The notes beneath the pieces were generated by a model. The model saw nothing but the letters and a program-made list of their open reading frames with translations, had not been told where the DNA came from and ran no database searches. This document shows positions 10,081-19,683 of a stretch of DNA of 64,000 nucleotides, one piece after another. The stretch's first letter is position 1. The number at the start of each line of letters is the position of its first letter. The stretch covers positions 62,001 to 126,000 of the forward strand of contig JANQOQ010000008.1 of assembly GCA_028285755.1 (NCBI GenBank), given 5' to 3'. This DNA is from Puniceicoccaceae bacterium (GTDB taxonomy: Bacteria > Verrucomicrobiota > Verrucomicrobiia > Opitutales > JAFGAQ01). Position numbers and translations under genes: made by a program.

Positions 10081-10650
10081 ATGAAAATACGCTCCGTTTC
10101 CCTCTTCGTTCTCCTGTTTTCAGGCCTTTTATTCAGCTATGCGCAGGAGACGGCCGAGGTTGAGGCTCCGGCTGAGGAAGTGCCAGCAGCAGAAGTTCCC
10201 GTGGAAGAGCCGGTGCTGGGCGATCCACGCTATAAGGAGCTCGCGCAGGCGAAGTATCTCTTCGATGTGGATGTGCGTATGCAGGGCTCGTTGACGCGCA
10301 TCGGCTTTACGCAAGATGGGCTGACGGCCTACATCGATGAAGAGGTGGCGCGCATTTACCCCATGTTGGAACGGCGGGAGATCGATTTTGATGAAAACGG
10401 ACGACCCCAGCGGCCCTTCCTTTCGCGGGACTGGGGCTACCTGGATGTCAGCATCTGGACCGTAGGGGATGAATATCCCGTGGCTTACCACCTGGAAGTG
10501 GAATTCGGCGGCTACGACGCCTACTCCCGGACCCTTACCAAATCCATCCTCGGCTACTCCGAGGCTAAATCCCTGACCGAAGAAAACATCCTCCACCAAA
10601 CCCTCACCAACCTCCTCGAATCCACCAAAACCGCAATCTTTGGCGGGTGA
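10081..10650 (+). CDS. Hypothetical secreted protein
   Basis: Signal peptide MKIRSVSLFVLLFSGLLFSYAQ followed by Glu/Pro/Val-rich linker. Confidence 0.65.
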   Translation: MKIRSVSLFVLLFSGLLFSYAQETAEVEAPAEEVPAAEVPVEEPVLGDPRYKELAQAKYLFDVDVRMQGSLTRIGFTQDGLTAYIDEEVARIYPMLERREIDFDENGRPQRPFLSRDWGYLDVSIWTVGDEYPVAYHLEVEFGGYDAYSRTLTKSILGYSEAKSLTEENILHQTLTNLLESTKTAIFGG

Positions 10651-10731
10651 AAAGTTTTACAAATTTCACTTGACTTACCAATTTGACAATAATTTGTAAA
10701 TTAATAGTTAATTTTGAACATTAATTGATTA

Positions 10732-11163
10732 ATGGATATCTACACTTTAGGTGACATATTTAGCAGGGATAGTTTTCATTTTATTGTAGTTCCCTTATTG
10801 TTTATAATAGTAGGACTTACGGTATCTGTGCTTTCTAAGCATAGTAAAGAAACGACTCATCCTAGAAACTATCTAGCTATTGGAACTACGACCTTGCTCA
10901 TGACTCTAGGTTTGGTTTTTGGAGATCTTTATTCAAATACAGATGAAAACGTTTCAGGTGAGATAGTAAATTGGATTTTAATTATAATTGTAATACTGCT
11001 ATCATCGGCCAGTAATGATAGGTATACATCATGGGTATTGGATAATAATAAAAATCCTGTCAAAAAAGCGATATTTATGGGTATTATATTTCCAAATCTT
11101 GTTAGTGTAGTCGTATTAGTTTACTATAGACTTGTTATAATTTCGTTACAGAATAATTGTTAG
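10732..11163 (+). CDS. Small multi-TM membrane protein, unknown
   Basis: AT-rich ORF with ~4 predicted TM helices. Confidence 0.6.
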   Translation: MDIYTLGDIFSRDSFHFIVVPLLFIIVGLTVSVLSKHSKETTHPRNYLAIGTTTLLMTLGLVFGDLYSNTDENVSGEIVNWILIIIVILLSSASNDRYTSWVLDNNKNPVKKAIFMGIIFPNLVSVVVLVYYRLVIISLQNNC

Positions 11164-11171
11164 TTTTCAGT

Positions 11172-11462
11172 ATGAGTGACAAAAAACAAATTCAATTATT
11201 GAGCAGATATAGTAAGTTGCAAAAATTTGAGTTTCCAATAGTGGTAACCATATTGTTAGCCGCTATACCTGGACCATTTGACGAAATCATATTCATACTA
11301 ATGGCTTTCACTTTCTTTCTATTAGCTAAATTGGCTAGGATGTACATTAATAGGCGTAAAAGCTTTTTTAATGATCTTTTAGAGAGACACATTGTTGCTA
11401 ATGACGAATTATCAGATATTGCTCGAACTACTCAGTCAAATTTAAGATTGTTGCTTAAATAA
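11172..11462 (+). CDS. Small membrane protein, unknown
   Basis: ORF 11157..11462 with likely start MSDKKQ; hydrophobic hairpin EFPIVVTILLAAIPGPFDEIIFILMAFTFFLLAKLA. Confidence 0.55.
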   Translation: MSDKKQIQLLSRYSKLQKFEFPIVVTILLAAIPGPFDEIIFILMAFTFFLLAKLARMYINRRKSFFNDLLERHIVANDELSDIARTTQSNLRLLLK

Positions 11463-11468
11463 ATTTAA

Positions 11469-13415
11469 CTACCGATACTGGAATGGCATCAACGCATACG
11501 AGTTGAGGGGGTCGTTGAGCTGATTGAGGGTTTCGAGCTGGGTGTAAATGGCGCGGAGTTGTTCCTTGAGCGTAGTGCTGGTGCTGAAGTGCTGGGTTTT
11601 GGAAAGTTCTGAGAGTATTTGGAGTTGCTGCTCGCGAGTGAGTGCGCTGAGTTTTTGTGCGACTTTTACGTCCAGCCCCAATGCGGTCGCGATGGCGTCC
11701 TCCGGGCTTTGTTTTTGTGGGTAGTCCCTGACCACGTAATTTTCGGAGATACCCGCGGTTTCGGCTGCGTATTCGATAGCGTCGTAAAGATCGCCCAGCT
11801 CATCCACCAGGCCGTAGGTCTTGGCCTGCACACCGGACCATACACGGCCCTTGGCGATTTCGTAGATATCCTCGTCGCCCAGCTCGCGGTTGGTGCGCAC
11901 GAGGGCCATCCACTCATCATAAAATTCCTGCAGGTAGCTCTGGATGAGCGCGATCTGCTCGTCGGTCTTCGGCTCGGCGATGGAGAAAATGTCTGAGTTT
12001 TCGTTGGTTTTCACCTCATCGAAGGTAATGCCCAGTTTGCCCGCAGCTTCGCCTAGGTGGAACAGCAGCCCATAGATGCCGATGGAGCCCGTGATGGTGT
12101 GCGGGTGCGCGTAGACCTTATCGGCAGTTTGCGAAATGTAATACCCGCCGGATGCCGCATAGCCGCCCATGGATACAATGACGGGAAGCCCCTGCTGCTT
12201 GATGGACAGCAGCTCGTCCTGAATCATCTCCGATGCGCTGGCACTGCCGCCGGGGCTATTCACGCGCAGGATGATGGCCTTTACGTTCTCATTGAGCCGT
12301 GCGGCGCGTAGTTCCTCCACAATGCGGGCCTCACCCGCCTGGGTGGGCTCGGCGTAGCCATTGAGGATGACCCCCTCCGCGTAAACGACGGCCACTGCGG
12401 GCCCGGTGCCGGGTGAGGTGACGAGATCCTTCTCCAGCGTGTAGTCGAGCAGGTCGGTCTCCTTAAACATATTGCCAAAGGCATCCTCACCGGTGAGCTC
12501 ATTGAGCACATTTTCCATCTCGTTGTAAGTGACGGAGCGATCGTAGAGCCCCAGCTCCACAGCCTGATCCGCAGTGAAGAGCGGACGGTCGTTGAGTGTG
12601 CGGATAAGCTCCAGTGTATCGAGCTCGCGCTGGCGTGCGATGTCGCTCACGAGCTGCGCCCAGAGCTGATCCAGCAGAAGTTGTTCCGCCTCGCGTGCCT
12701 CATCGCTGAGGTTCTCGCGGGTGAAGGGCTCGACAGCGGACTTATACTCGCCCACTCGGACGGCCTGCACACCAATGCCGTATTTTTCCATGGCATTAGC
12801 AAAAAACATGGGCTCACTGTAGAGACCCGGTAGCAGCAATGATCCGGTGTGATTGATATAGGCCTCATCCGCCACGGTGTGGATGTAGAGATCGCGTGCA
12901 CTCGGGTAGAGCGTGTAGCTGTAAATGGGTTTTTCAGACTCCTTGAAGTCCAGCAACGCACGTTTGAGTTCGCGGAGTGCCGGGTAGGAGGCTCCGTAGT
13001 TCATGGGCTGCAGGGAGCCGCTGATCAAGATGCCGGAGATGCGGCGGTCCGTCTTTGCGCGGATGATGGTGCTGACGAGGTCGCGCACACTGTAGGTGGG
13101 GATGTATTCCTGCCCCAGGGCCTCACCCAGCAATTGCTCCAGCGTCATCGCGGGCGGAGTGTCCACGAGGTTCATCGTCAGATCGATGTGCAGGATCGAG
13201 TTGTTCTCAATCGACGGGGTGGTATCCGCAAAGTTGCCGATGATATAGAGCATGATGATGAACATGATCGTCAGGCTGACTATGATGGTAATGGTGGCGC
13301 GCACCCCACTTTTGATGATAAAGAGCAAGCCCCGGAGCAGCCAGTTTTGGCGAGGTGCTGCCTGAGGGGGTTGAGGAGGTGTGGATGGGTTATACGGATC
13401 TTCGTTCATGATCAA
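11469..13415 (-). CDS. sppA: Signal peptide peptidase SppA, 67K type
   Basis: Tandem S49 domains; NVKAIILRVNSPGGSASASEMIQDEL, IVSMGGYAASGGYYISQTADKVYA. Confidence 0.95.
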   Translation of the reverse strand: MIMNEDPYNPSTPPQPPQAAPRQNWLLRGLLFIIKSGVRATITIIVSLTIMFIIMLYIIGNFADTTPSIENNSILHIDLTMNLVDTPPAMTLEQLLGEALGQEYIPTYSVRDLVSTIIRAKTDRRISGILISGSLQPMNYGASYPALRELKRALLDFKESEKPIYSYTLYPSARDLYIHTVADEAYINHTGSLLLPGLYSEPMFFANAMEKYGIGVQAVRVGEYKSAVEPFTRENLSDEAREAEQLLLDQLWAQLVSDIARQRELDTLELIRTLNDRPLFTADQAVELGLYDRSVTYNEMENVLNELTGEDAFGNMFKETDLLDYTLEKDLVTSPGTGPAVAVVYAEGVILNGYAEPTQAGEARIVEELRAARLNENVKAIILRVNSPGGSASASEMIQDELLSIKQQGLPVIVSMGGYAASGGYYISQTADKVYAHPHTITGSIGIYGLLFHLGEAAGKLGITFDEVKTNENSDIFSIAEPKTDEQIALIQSYLQEFYDEWMALVRTNRELGDEDIYEIAKGRVWSGVQAKTYGLVDELGDLYDAIEYAAETAGISENYVVRDYPQKQSPEDAIATALGLDVKVAQKLSALTREQQLQILSELSKTQHFSTSTTLKEQLRAIYTQLETLNQLNDPLNSYALMPFQYR

Positions 13416-14648
13416 TTAATGCTTCTGTAGCAGGAAAGCGCCGATACCGTCATGCCCGGTCTCGGGCGGAAATGCGGTGATGGATGCGGTGCATTCAAAA
13501 TTTTTGTGTTGGTTAAGAAAGGCTTCGATGACGCCTGAATTTTCAGCCGGGTCAAAGCTGCAGGTGCTGTATACGAGTTTACCTCCGGTTTTTAAGCAGG
13601 TAGCCACTTTTTTGAGGATTGCGAGTTGATATTGCGGTAATCGGGTAAAATCCTCATCGCTTAAGCGCCAACGCACTTCCGGGTGCTTGCGAATGACGCC
13701 TGAGTTACTGCAGGGTGCATCCAGCAGTATGGTATCAAATTTATCGAGCCATTCTACGGGAGCATCGTTCTGCCAGTCGTGCGCAACGGGACTGATGCGC
13801 TCCAGACCGAGTCGTTCGATATTTTCGCGGATAAGCGATAGGCGACTCTCACGGTCTTGTGCGGTAATTTGCCCGGTGCGTTCCTCGAGCCGCTTGAGCA
13901 GATGGAGGGACTTGCCACCGGGTGCGGCACAGGCATCGAGGATCTCGCCGGAGAGTTCATCGCCCAGGAGCTCCGCACAAAGCCGGGTCGATGGGTCCTG
14001 AATGTAAAGCGGGTGCTGGAGCAGTGGCCCAATCGCAGCTCCTTCTCCCAGTCGATAGTAATCGGGCCATTCGGTGCCTTGCAGGCCCAGTGTGGCTTGT
14101 AATTCTTCACCTTTTTCGCCAGTTAGGATGCCTTTGAAGTCATGAACGTGGATATACGGGGGCTGCTGGTTCCACTGAAGTAAGGCCAGCGTACGTTCCT
14201 CGCCGAAGTCATGAGTCCAGCGGTCGATGAGTGCCTGCGGGTGGGAATAAAGCACGTTCCAACGCTTTTTCTCTTCCAGGCTTTTAATAATTCCACCCAG
14301 TTCCGCCGCGATCTTGCGCAGAATGGCATTTGCAAACTTTGCCTCTCGACCGGAAGTGAGTGTTCGTGCCTGCTCTACCCAGTAGTGCACGATCTTGGGC
14401 TGTTTGTCGGCATTGGAGTGATTTTCGATGAGGTCAGCCACTGCGAGATTGAGCAGGGCTGCGAGCTGGCCTTTTGGTGAGGATTTACTAAATAAACTCA
14501 GACAATGGTTGATCAGGCCCCGGTGGCGGGCGATTCTGCGAATTTCTCCATAGCTTTCGGGAGCGTTCTCCTCGAATGCAGTTTTATCCGTATTTCTGAG
14601 GTATTGCCGGATGTGGTCGAGGGTTGATTTATTGAGTCCAAAGTCCAT
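13416..14648 (-). CDS. rsmB: 16S rRNA (cytosine-C5) methyltransferase, RsmB/Sun family
   Basis: NusB-like N-terminus; ILDACAAPGGKSLHLLKRL, FDTILLDAPCSNSGVIRKHPEVRW, LVYSTCSFDPAENSGVI. Confidence 0.92.
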   Translation of the reverse strand: MDFGLNKSTLDHIRQYLRNTDKTAFEENAPESYGEIRRIARHRGLINHCLSLFSKSSPKGQLAALLNLAVADLIENHSNADKQPKIVHYWVEQARTLTSGREAKFANAILRKIAAELGGIIKSLEEKKRWNVLYSHPQALIDRWTHDFGEERTLALLQWNQQPPYIHVHDFKGILTGEKGEELQATLGLQGTEWPDYYRLGEGAAIGPLLQHPLYIQDPSTRLCAELLGDELSGEILDACAAPGGKSLHLLKRLEERTGQITAQDRESRLSLIRENIERLGLERISPVAHDWQNDAPVEWLDKFDTILLDAPCSNSGVIRKHPEVRWRLSDEDFTRLPQYQLAILKKVATCLKTGGKLVYSTCSFDPAENSGVIEAFLNQHKNFECTASITAFPPETGHDGIGAFLLQKH

Positions 14649-14822
14649 ACGGTGTAGATATCAGCAAGCTAAAACGATTGAGTTTTGAATTTGAAACGAG
14701 CCCATCCTTGAGTAGATATATTTATGGTTTTGTGGCAGCTGAATAATAAAAGGTTAGCCAACATTGGTCAAAAAACTTGATTTATTACCCGCTATCTGCA
14801 AGCAGCTAATAATAGAAGATCT

Positions 14823-16691
14823 ATGAACGTTGAGGCAATCGATGAAATAATCGCAAGTAATCCCAAGCTGAAAAATGCACGGGAGGAGCTGGCATTAATG
14901 GAACCTGGAGCGTATTGCGTCCACCGAAGTTGGGGATTTGGACTCATCACTGACTACGACGCTACAGAGCAACGTTTGATAATCGACTTTGAAGGGGGTC
15001 GCCAAGGTCATCCTATGGATCCCGCGTTTTGCGTGGGTAAGCTGGAGATACTTCCTGCGGAGAGTATCCTCGTAAAAGCGCGCACGGAGCCGGAGGTCGT
15101 AGGCGAGATGCTCAAGAAGCGGCCGATCGATGTGATCATGGAGATCCTTTCGCAATCGCCCAGCGGGCAGGTCTCCACACTGGAAATTGAAAGGCAGCTT
15201 GGATACCTCATGGAACCGGAGAAGGTGCGCAAGTGGTGGACGGCTACCAAAAAATTGCTCGTGAAAGATCCGCGCATCGGAGTGCCTGCCAAAAAAACCG
15301 GTAACTATGAGCTGCGTGAAGAGCCGGTCACGCCCGAAGAGGAGATCATGGAAGAATTTTACGCCACGCAGCAGTCGAAGCAAAAAATCCTCCTCGCTGA
15401 AAAACTTTTTCAACTCGCCAACGACAAGGCAGAACTCAAAAAATACCTCCCCGACGTCCTCAAAACCCTTACCGATGCCATCCTTGAGACCCGTGTGCTC
15501 ACCCAGGCTGAGCGTTTGCATGGGGTATGGGTGCGTAATGACCTCGCACGGGACACCCACGCAGATGTAGAGTCCCTGAGTCCGACTTCATCTTCGATTA
15601 TTATTGAGCGTGAGGATGAGCTGATCAAGCTCGCTGAGGAGCTGCCGGCAGCATACTACGGACGCTTTCTGGATTTGCTGACCCGTGTATATCCGGACAA
15701 GTGGGAAGATGTGATCATCGATCTCGTGCGTCACAGTGAAGGCAAATTTACGAATGAGTGTATCCACTTCTTAGTGGATAACGATAAGGAGGAGCTACTC
15801 GCCACATCGTTTGACCGTTGGCTGAACGATCAGACTATCCGCGGCCCCATCCTGCTTTGGCTTTTGAAAAATCGCGGCAGCCGCAAGTATGCAAACCTCG
15901 TAGATCCTTTCGTGAATGCACGTCTATTAAAGGCCATTTTCTTCGCGATTGATTTTGAATCCTTGCAAAACGCGAGTACACGCCGTATCCCCCTTGCAGA
16001 TGCGATCACCGATGATACGACCTTGATCCCTGAGATCTTAAAAGGATCCACCGAAGAAACAGCGCGGGACCTTGCACAGATGCTTATGCTCAACCAGGGC
16101 TTCGAGGATTTGACCAAAAAGTCGCTGCTCGTGCGATTCATCCGGGTTTTCCCATCTATCCAAAATCTGGCTACCCGTGAGAGTGAGGACAAGGAAGCGG
16201 AGGGCCTCATCGTATCGCAGCCGAGCCTGGATGTCCGGAAAGCGGAATATGAGGAGCTCATCAGTAAGAAGATTCCGGAGAACAAAAAGGCCATCGAGAT
16301 CGCCCGCGAGCATGGGGATCTTAAGGAGAATTCCGAATACAAGATGGCACGGCAGGATCAGCAGGTGCTTATGGCGCGCAAGGCTGAGCTGGAAACCGAT
16401 TTTGGCCGCGTGCGTGTGAGCGACTTTACCGATGCGGGAGTCGAAGAGATCGCGGTGGGCTCCGTGGTAAATTTAACGCAGACCAGCAACAAGAAGAACT
16501 ATCGCTACGCATTCCTGGGTGCGTGGGACAGTGATCCTGAGCGCAACATCCTTTCCTACAAGACTCCGCTGGGTCAGAGCCTGATTGGCCAGAAGGTGGG
16601 GGATAAGGTAACTATTGAGGTCGATCGAGAGAGCCGCGAATACACGGTGGACTCCATCGAGCGTTGGGTGGAAGTCAGTAAAGACTTTTGA
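14823..16691 (+). CDS. greA: Long-form transcription elongation factor GreA with ~450-aa N-terminal extension
   Basis: C-terminal GreA domain RKAEYEELISKKIPENKKAIEIAREHGDLKENSEYKMARQDQ ... YKTPLGQSLIGQKVGDKVTI. Confidence 0.92.
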   Translation: MNVEAIDEIIASNPKLKNAREELALMEPGAYCVHRSWGFGLITDYDATEQRLIIDFEGGRQGHPMDPAFCVGKLEILPAESILVKARTEPEVVGEMLKKRPIDVIMEILSQSPSGQVSTLEIERQLGYLMEPEKVRKWWTATKKLLVKDPRIGVPAKKTGNYELREEPVTPEEEIMEEFYATQQSKQKILLAEKLFQLANDKAELKKYLPDVLKTLTDAILETRVLTQAERLHGVWVRNDLARDTHADVESLSPTSSSIIIEREDELIKLAEELPAAYYGRFLDLLTRVYPDKWEDVIIDLVRHSEGKFTNECIHFLVDNDKEELLATSFDRWLNDQTIRGPILLWLLKNRGSRKYANLVDPFVNARLLKAIFFAIDFESLQNASTRRIPLADAITDDTTLIPEILKGSTEETARDLAQMLMLNQGFEDLTKKSLLVRFIRVFPSIQNLATRESEDKEAEGLIVSQPSLDVRKAEYEELISKKIPENKKAIEIAREHGDLKENSEYKMARQDQQVLMARKAELETDFGRVRVSDFTDAGVEEIAVGSVVNLTQTSNKKNYRYAFLGAWDSDPERNILSYKTPLGQSLIGQKVGDKVTIEVDRESREYTVDSIERWVEVSKDF

Positions 16692-16696
16692 ATCAA

Positions 16697-16730
16697 AAAC
16701 TGTGCAGCCACATAAATGACTGCACAGTTT
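16697..16730 (+). terminator. Intrinsic terminator-like hairpin after greA
   Basis: Perfect 11-bp stem AAACTGTGCAG/CTGCACAGTTT, 12-nt loop, followed by ctttgttg. Confidence 0.75.
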
Positions 16731-16744
16731 CTTTGTTGCTGTAT

Positions 16745-17293
16745 CTATCTTGCTGTAGTCTGATGCTGAAGTATTGTTATTGGTGTACCATTCAATAATA
16801 CTTCAACAAAGGGGATATCTGCTAACCAATAGGTAGTTTCGGTGATCGTGTATTGCGGGGCTATGGCATTTTCACGCTGTAGAGCGAGCCAGTCTGCGAG
16901 TTTCATAAGCACCTTATCCTCAACGGTTTGGTGGTCAGCGATGGTTTGTGCTATATCCTCTTGGTCGATGGCAAGCCAGGTATGAAAAAATGTGTTTTGA
17001 GATTGTCCGACAGTGGTCACTTCGTAGCGAAGAATTTCATTCTTTAATCGTGATATAAAACCCTCCTGGTCAAACACGTAGCCCTCATATTGGTAAATTT
17101 GCTGCTTGGTATCGCCGACGGCATTCGACTGCATAGTATCGGCTAAGATTGGTTGAGAATCGGTTACTACTGTGGCAACGATCACAGAAAACGCATAGAA
17201 CATGGGGTATGTGGGGTCCAATACTGCCTGGCTGCGTAACGGCAGCAAAAGTGTCGAAATCGCCAAGACAATGGGAATGCTAAGCTTTTTCAT
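16745..17293 (-). CDS. Hypothetical secreted protein
   Basis: 182-aa ORF with signal peptide MKKLSIPIVLAISTLLLPLRSQA. Confidence 0.65.
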   Translation of the reverse strand: MKKLSIPIVLAISTLLLPLRSQAVLDPTYPMFYAFSVIVATVVTDSQPILADTMQSNAVGDTKQQIYQYEGYVFDQEGFISRLKNEILRYEVTTVGQSQNTFFHTWLAIDQEDIAQTIADHQTVEDKVLMKLADWLALQRENAIAPQYTITETTYWLADIPFVEVLLNGTPITILQHQTTAR

Positions 17294-17418
17294 AAAAAGG
17301 AGTTAGAGAGTGTGTTATGGTACAATCCTAACACTAGATTGAATTACAAAGTAAGTCAATTGTTACGTATAGTTAACAAAATTGTTAACAGTTATAATTG
17401 TAATGACTATTAGTGGAC

Positions 17419-18459
17419 TTAAAGACCACTTACAATTGCCTTGGCCATGCCCGGTCCTTCGTATATGAAGCCTGAGTAGACCTGCACGAGCGATGCCCCT
17501 GCATCGAGCTTTTCGCATGCGTCTTCGGTAGTCTGGATGCCGCCCACACCAATAATGGGCAGCTTGCCTGCGGTGATCTCTGAAATTTGCCGGATGATCT
17601 CTGTAGAACGCTCCTTGAGTGGCTTTCCGCTGAGGCCCCCGGGGCTTTCATAGTGGGCATTGTCCCCCTCGCGGTCGATGGTGGTATTCGTTGCGATGAT
17701 GCCGTCCCACTCATGTTCGAGTAGGAGCTCTACGATTTGCTGAACGGCTTCCGGTGCAAGATCGGGTGCGATTTTTAAAAAAAGCGGCGGTGTAGCGAGG
17801 CCGAGCGAATGGCGCTGGGCTTCCTCAGCTTTCAAGGTGCTGAGCAGATCCACGAGGTGCTCGCTGCCCTGGAGTTCACGGAGGTTCGGAGTATTCGGGC
17901 TGCTGATATTTGCAGCGATGTAGTCAGCATGCTCTGCAAAGTTCCGATAGCCGCTCAGGTAATCGCCGGTGGCCTCCGCGATCTTGGTCGTCTTTTGTTT
18001 ACCGATATTTACGCCGAGGATGCCGTTGCCCTTGTAGCGCTTTTTGAACTGCACGATGCGCTGTTTCAGGGCCGCTGCCCCCGCGTTGTTAAAGCCCATA
18101 CGGTTGACGACTGCTTCGGTCTCCGGGTAGCGAAAGAGGCGGGGCTTCGGATTGCCCGGTTGTGGCTCAGGGGTTACCGTACCTACCTCGATAAAACCGA
18201 AACCCATGGCAAATAAAGCCTCGATGGCCTCCCCATCCTTATCCAACCCTGCAGCGATGCCCACCGGGTTGGGAAAGCGCAAGCCGCAGAGCTCTACGGG
18301 CTTCTTGGGGATGCCGCTGCCATAGAGTGCACGTATCATGCCAAGCGGCAGTCGCAGCTTCGCCGAGCACTTCAGCATCTGCATGCTGAAATGGTGCGCT
18401 TTTTCAGGATCCATTTGAAAGAGAATCGGCCGGATCAGCCCCTTGTAGAAACTCGCCAT
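17419..18459 (-). CDS. pyrD: Dihydroorotate dehydrogenase (quinone), class 2
   Basis: PVGIAAGLDKDGEAIEALFAMGFGFIEVGTVTPEPQPGNPKPRLFR, ANISSPNTPNLRELQ, IIGVGGIQTTEDA. Confidence 0.97.
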   Translation of the reverse strand: MASFYKGLIRPILFQMDPEKAHHFSMQMLKCSAKLRLPLGMIRALYGSGIPKKPVELCGLRFPNPVGIAAGLDKDGEAIEALFAMGFGFIEVGTVTPEPQPGNPKPRLFRYPETEAVVNRMGFNNAGAAALKQRIVQFKKRYKGNGILGVNIGKQKTTKIAEATGDYLSGYRNFAEHADYIAANISSPNTPNLRELQGSEHLVDLLSTLKAEEAQRHSLGLATPPLFLKIAPDLAPEAVQQIVELLLEHEWDGIIATNTTIDREGDNAHYESPGGLSGKPLKERSTEIIRQISEITAGKLPIIGVGGIQTTEDACEKLDAGASLVQVYSGFIYEGPGMAKAIVSGL

Positions 18460-18605
18460 AGATCGTCTCGCTCATAAAACTTGAGAAATATGAAATTTGG
18501 CAATTGATTTTTGAATAAATCTACTTATTTCCAAGCTATCCCAGTATTAAATACCTATATACAAAAACCTTACCTAACTTCTAAAAATTTGCGTTACAAA
18601 CAGTT

Positions 18606-19373
18606 ATGAGTAAATCATCTCCAAAGCTTCAGTGGTTAAAAGTTCGACTCGGCGAAGACCTCAATTGGTGGGTCTCCGAAACCAGCGACCCGATCCACTG
18701 GGATGCCGACGGCCTCGGGATCATCGACCCTCGCCAAAATGCCAATATCATGGAATCGCTGGATGCCCTGCGCGACTATGGTTTGGATCCGGAGATTATC
18801 GAGACGACCTTTATCGCCTTCCGGGTCGCCGGTAAGGATAAGGACAATACCGTGGAGCTACGCCGTGTGCAGGAGTCTTTCCTCGAGCTGGATGAGCAGC
18901 TTTTCATCCTGCCGGATACCCTGGATGAGGAGAAGAGCCCCTACGCGGACTTCCTGGATAAGATTACTCGCTGCCGCGTAAAACTACTTAATGACCTGAT
19001 CGACTTCGAGGAAAAGCTCGAGATCGAGGAGATCGAGGACGAGATCCGCGAGGAGCAGAACAAGGACTACATGGAGGGCAAGGCCACACACTTTTTCAAT
19101 GAGGTGACTACCATCCTCGATTATGTGCCCGATGGTTACGAGCTTGAGCTCGGTGACGATGGCGAAGGTGACTCCGAAGATGAGGACGATATCGACATCG
19201 ATCTGCCCGACATCGAAGAAGATGACGAAAAGATCGAGCGCGATGAGACCATGCGCTGGGACGACGAGGAGGAGGAAGACGACTTCGACAAGGATGACGA
19301 GGAAGAAAAACCCGAGGAAGAGCCCGAGGAGGAAGAGAAGCCCAAGAAGCGCGGCCGGCCCCGGAAGAGCTAG
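18606..19373 (+). CDS. Hypothetical protein with acidic C-terminal region and terminal AT-hook
   Basis: 255-aa ORF; long D/E-rich stretch ending EEEEKPKKRGRPRKS. Confidence 0.75.
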   Translation: MSKSSPKLQWLKVRLGEDLNWWVSETSDPIHWDADGLGIIDPRQNANIMESLDALRDYGLDPEIIETTFIAFRVAGKDKDNTVELRRVQESFLELDEQLFILPDTLDEEKSPYADFLDKITRCRVKLLNDLIDFEEKLEIEEIEDEIREEQNKDYMEGKATHFFNEVTTILDYVPDGYELELGDDGEGDSEDEDDIDIDLPDIEEDDEKIERDETMRWDDEEEEDDFDKDDEEEKPEEEPEEEEKPKKRGRPRKS

Positions 19374-19683
19374 GGCGATCCGCCGGGGCGGATGATTTGC
19401 TAGGAGTGTTGAATTTAAATTAATTGATTAGCTCCAGGCGATTATAGCCCAAGGGTATACGAAGCAAATCATCCTCGAGGCGACATGCAAGGGGTGCTGC
19501 GGATTCGGACTGCAATCGAGTATATCCATACACTCCTTTGTCCTCACCTCGCAAACCTCAGATCTCGCGCTCGCCCGACGAATCGCTGAGTCAACGAAGG
19601 CATTAACCTTTTCTTTGCGCCTTAGCGGTTGCGCGTGAGTATAGGTATGAACTTTGTGCTTCTGTGTCTTTGTGAGAGACTCC

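Noticed and set aside
19136-19345. 69-aa Ser-rich minus-strand ORF
   Set aside because: Simply the reverse complement of the D/E-rich acidic tail.
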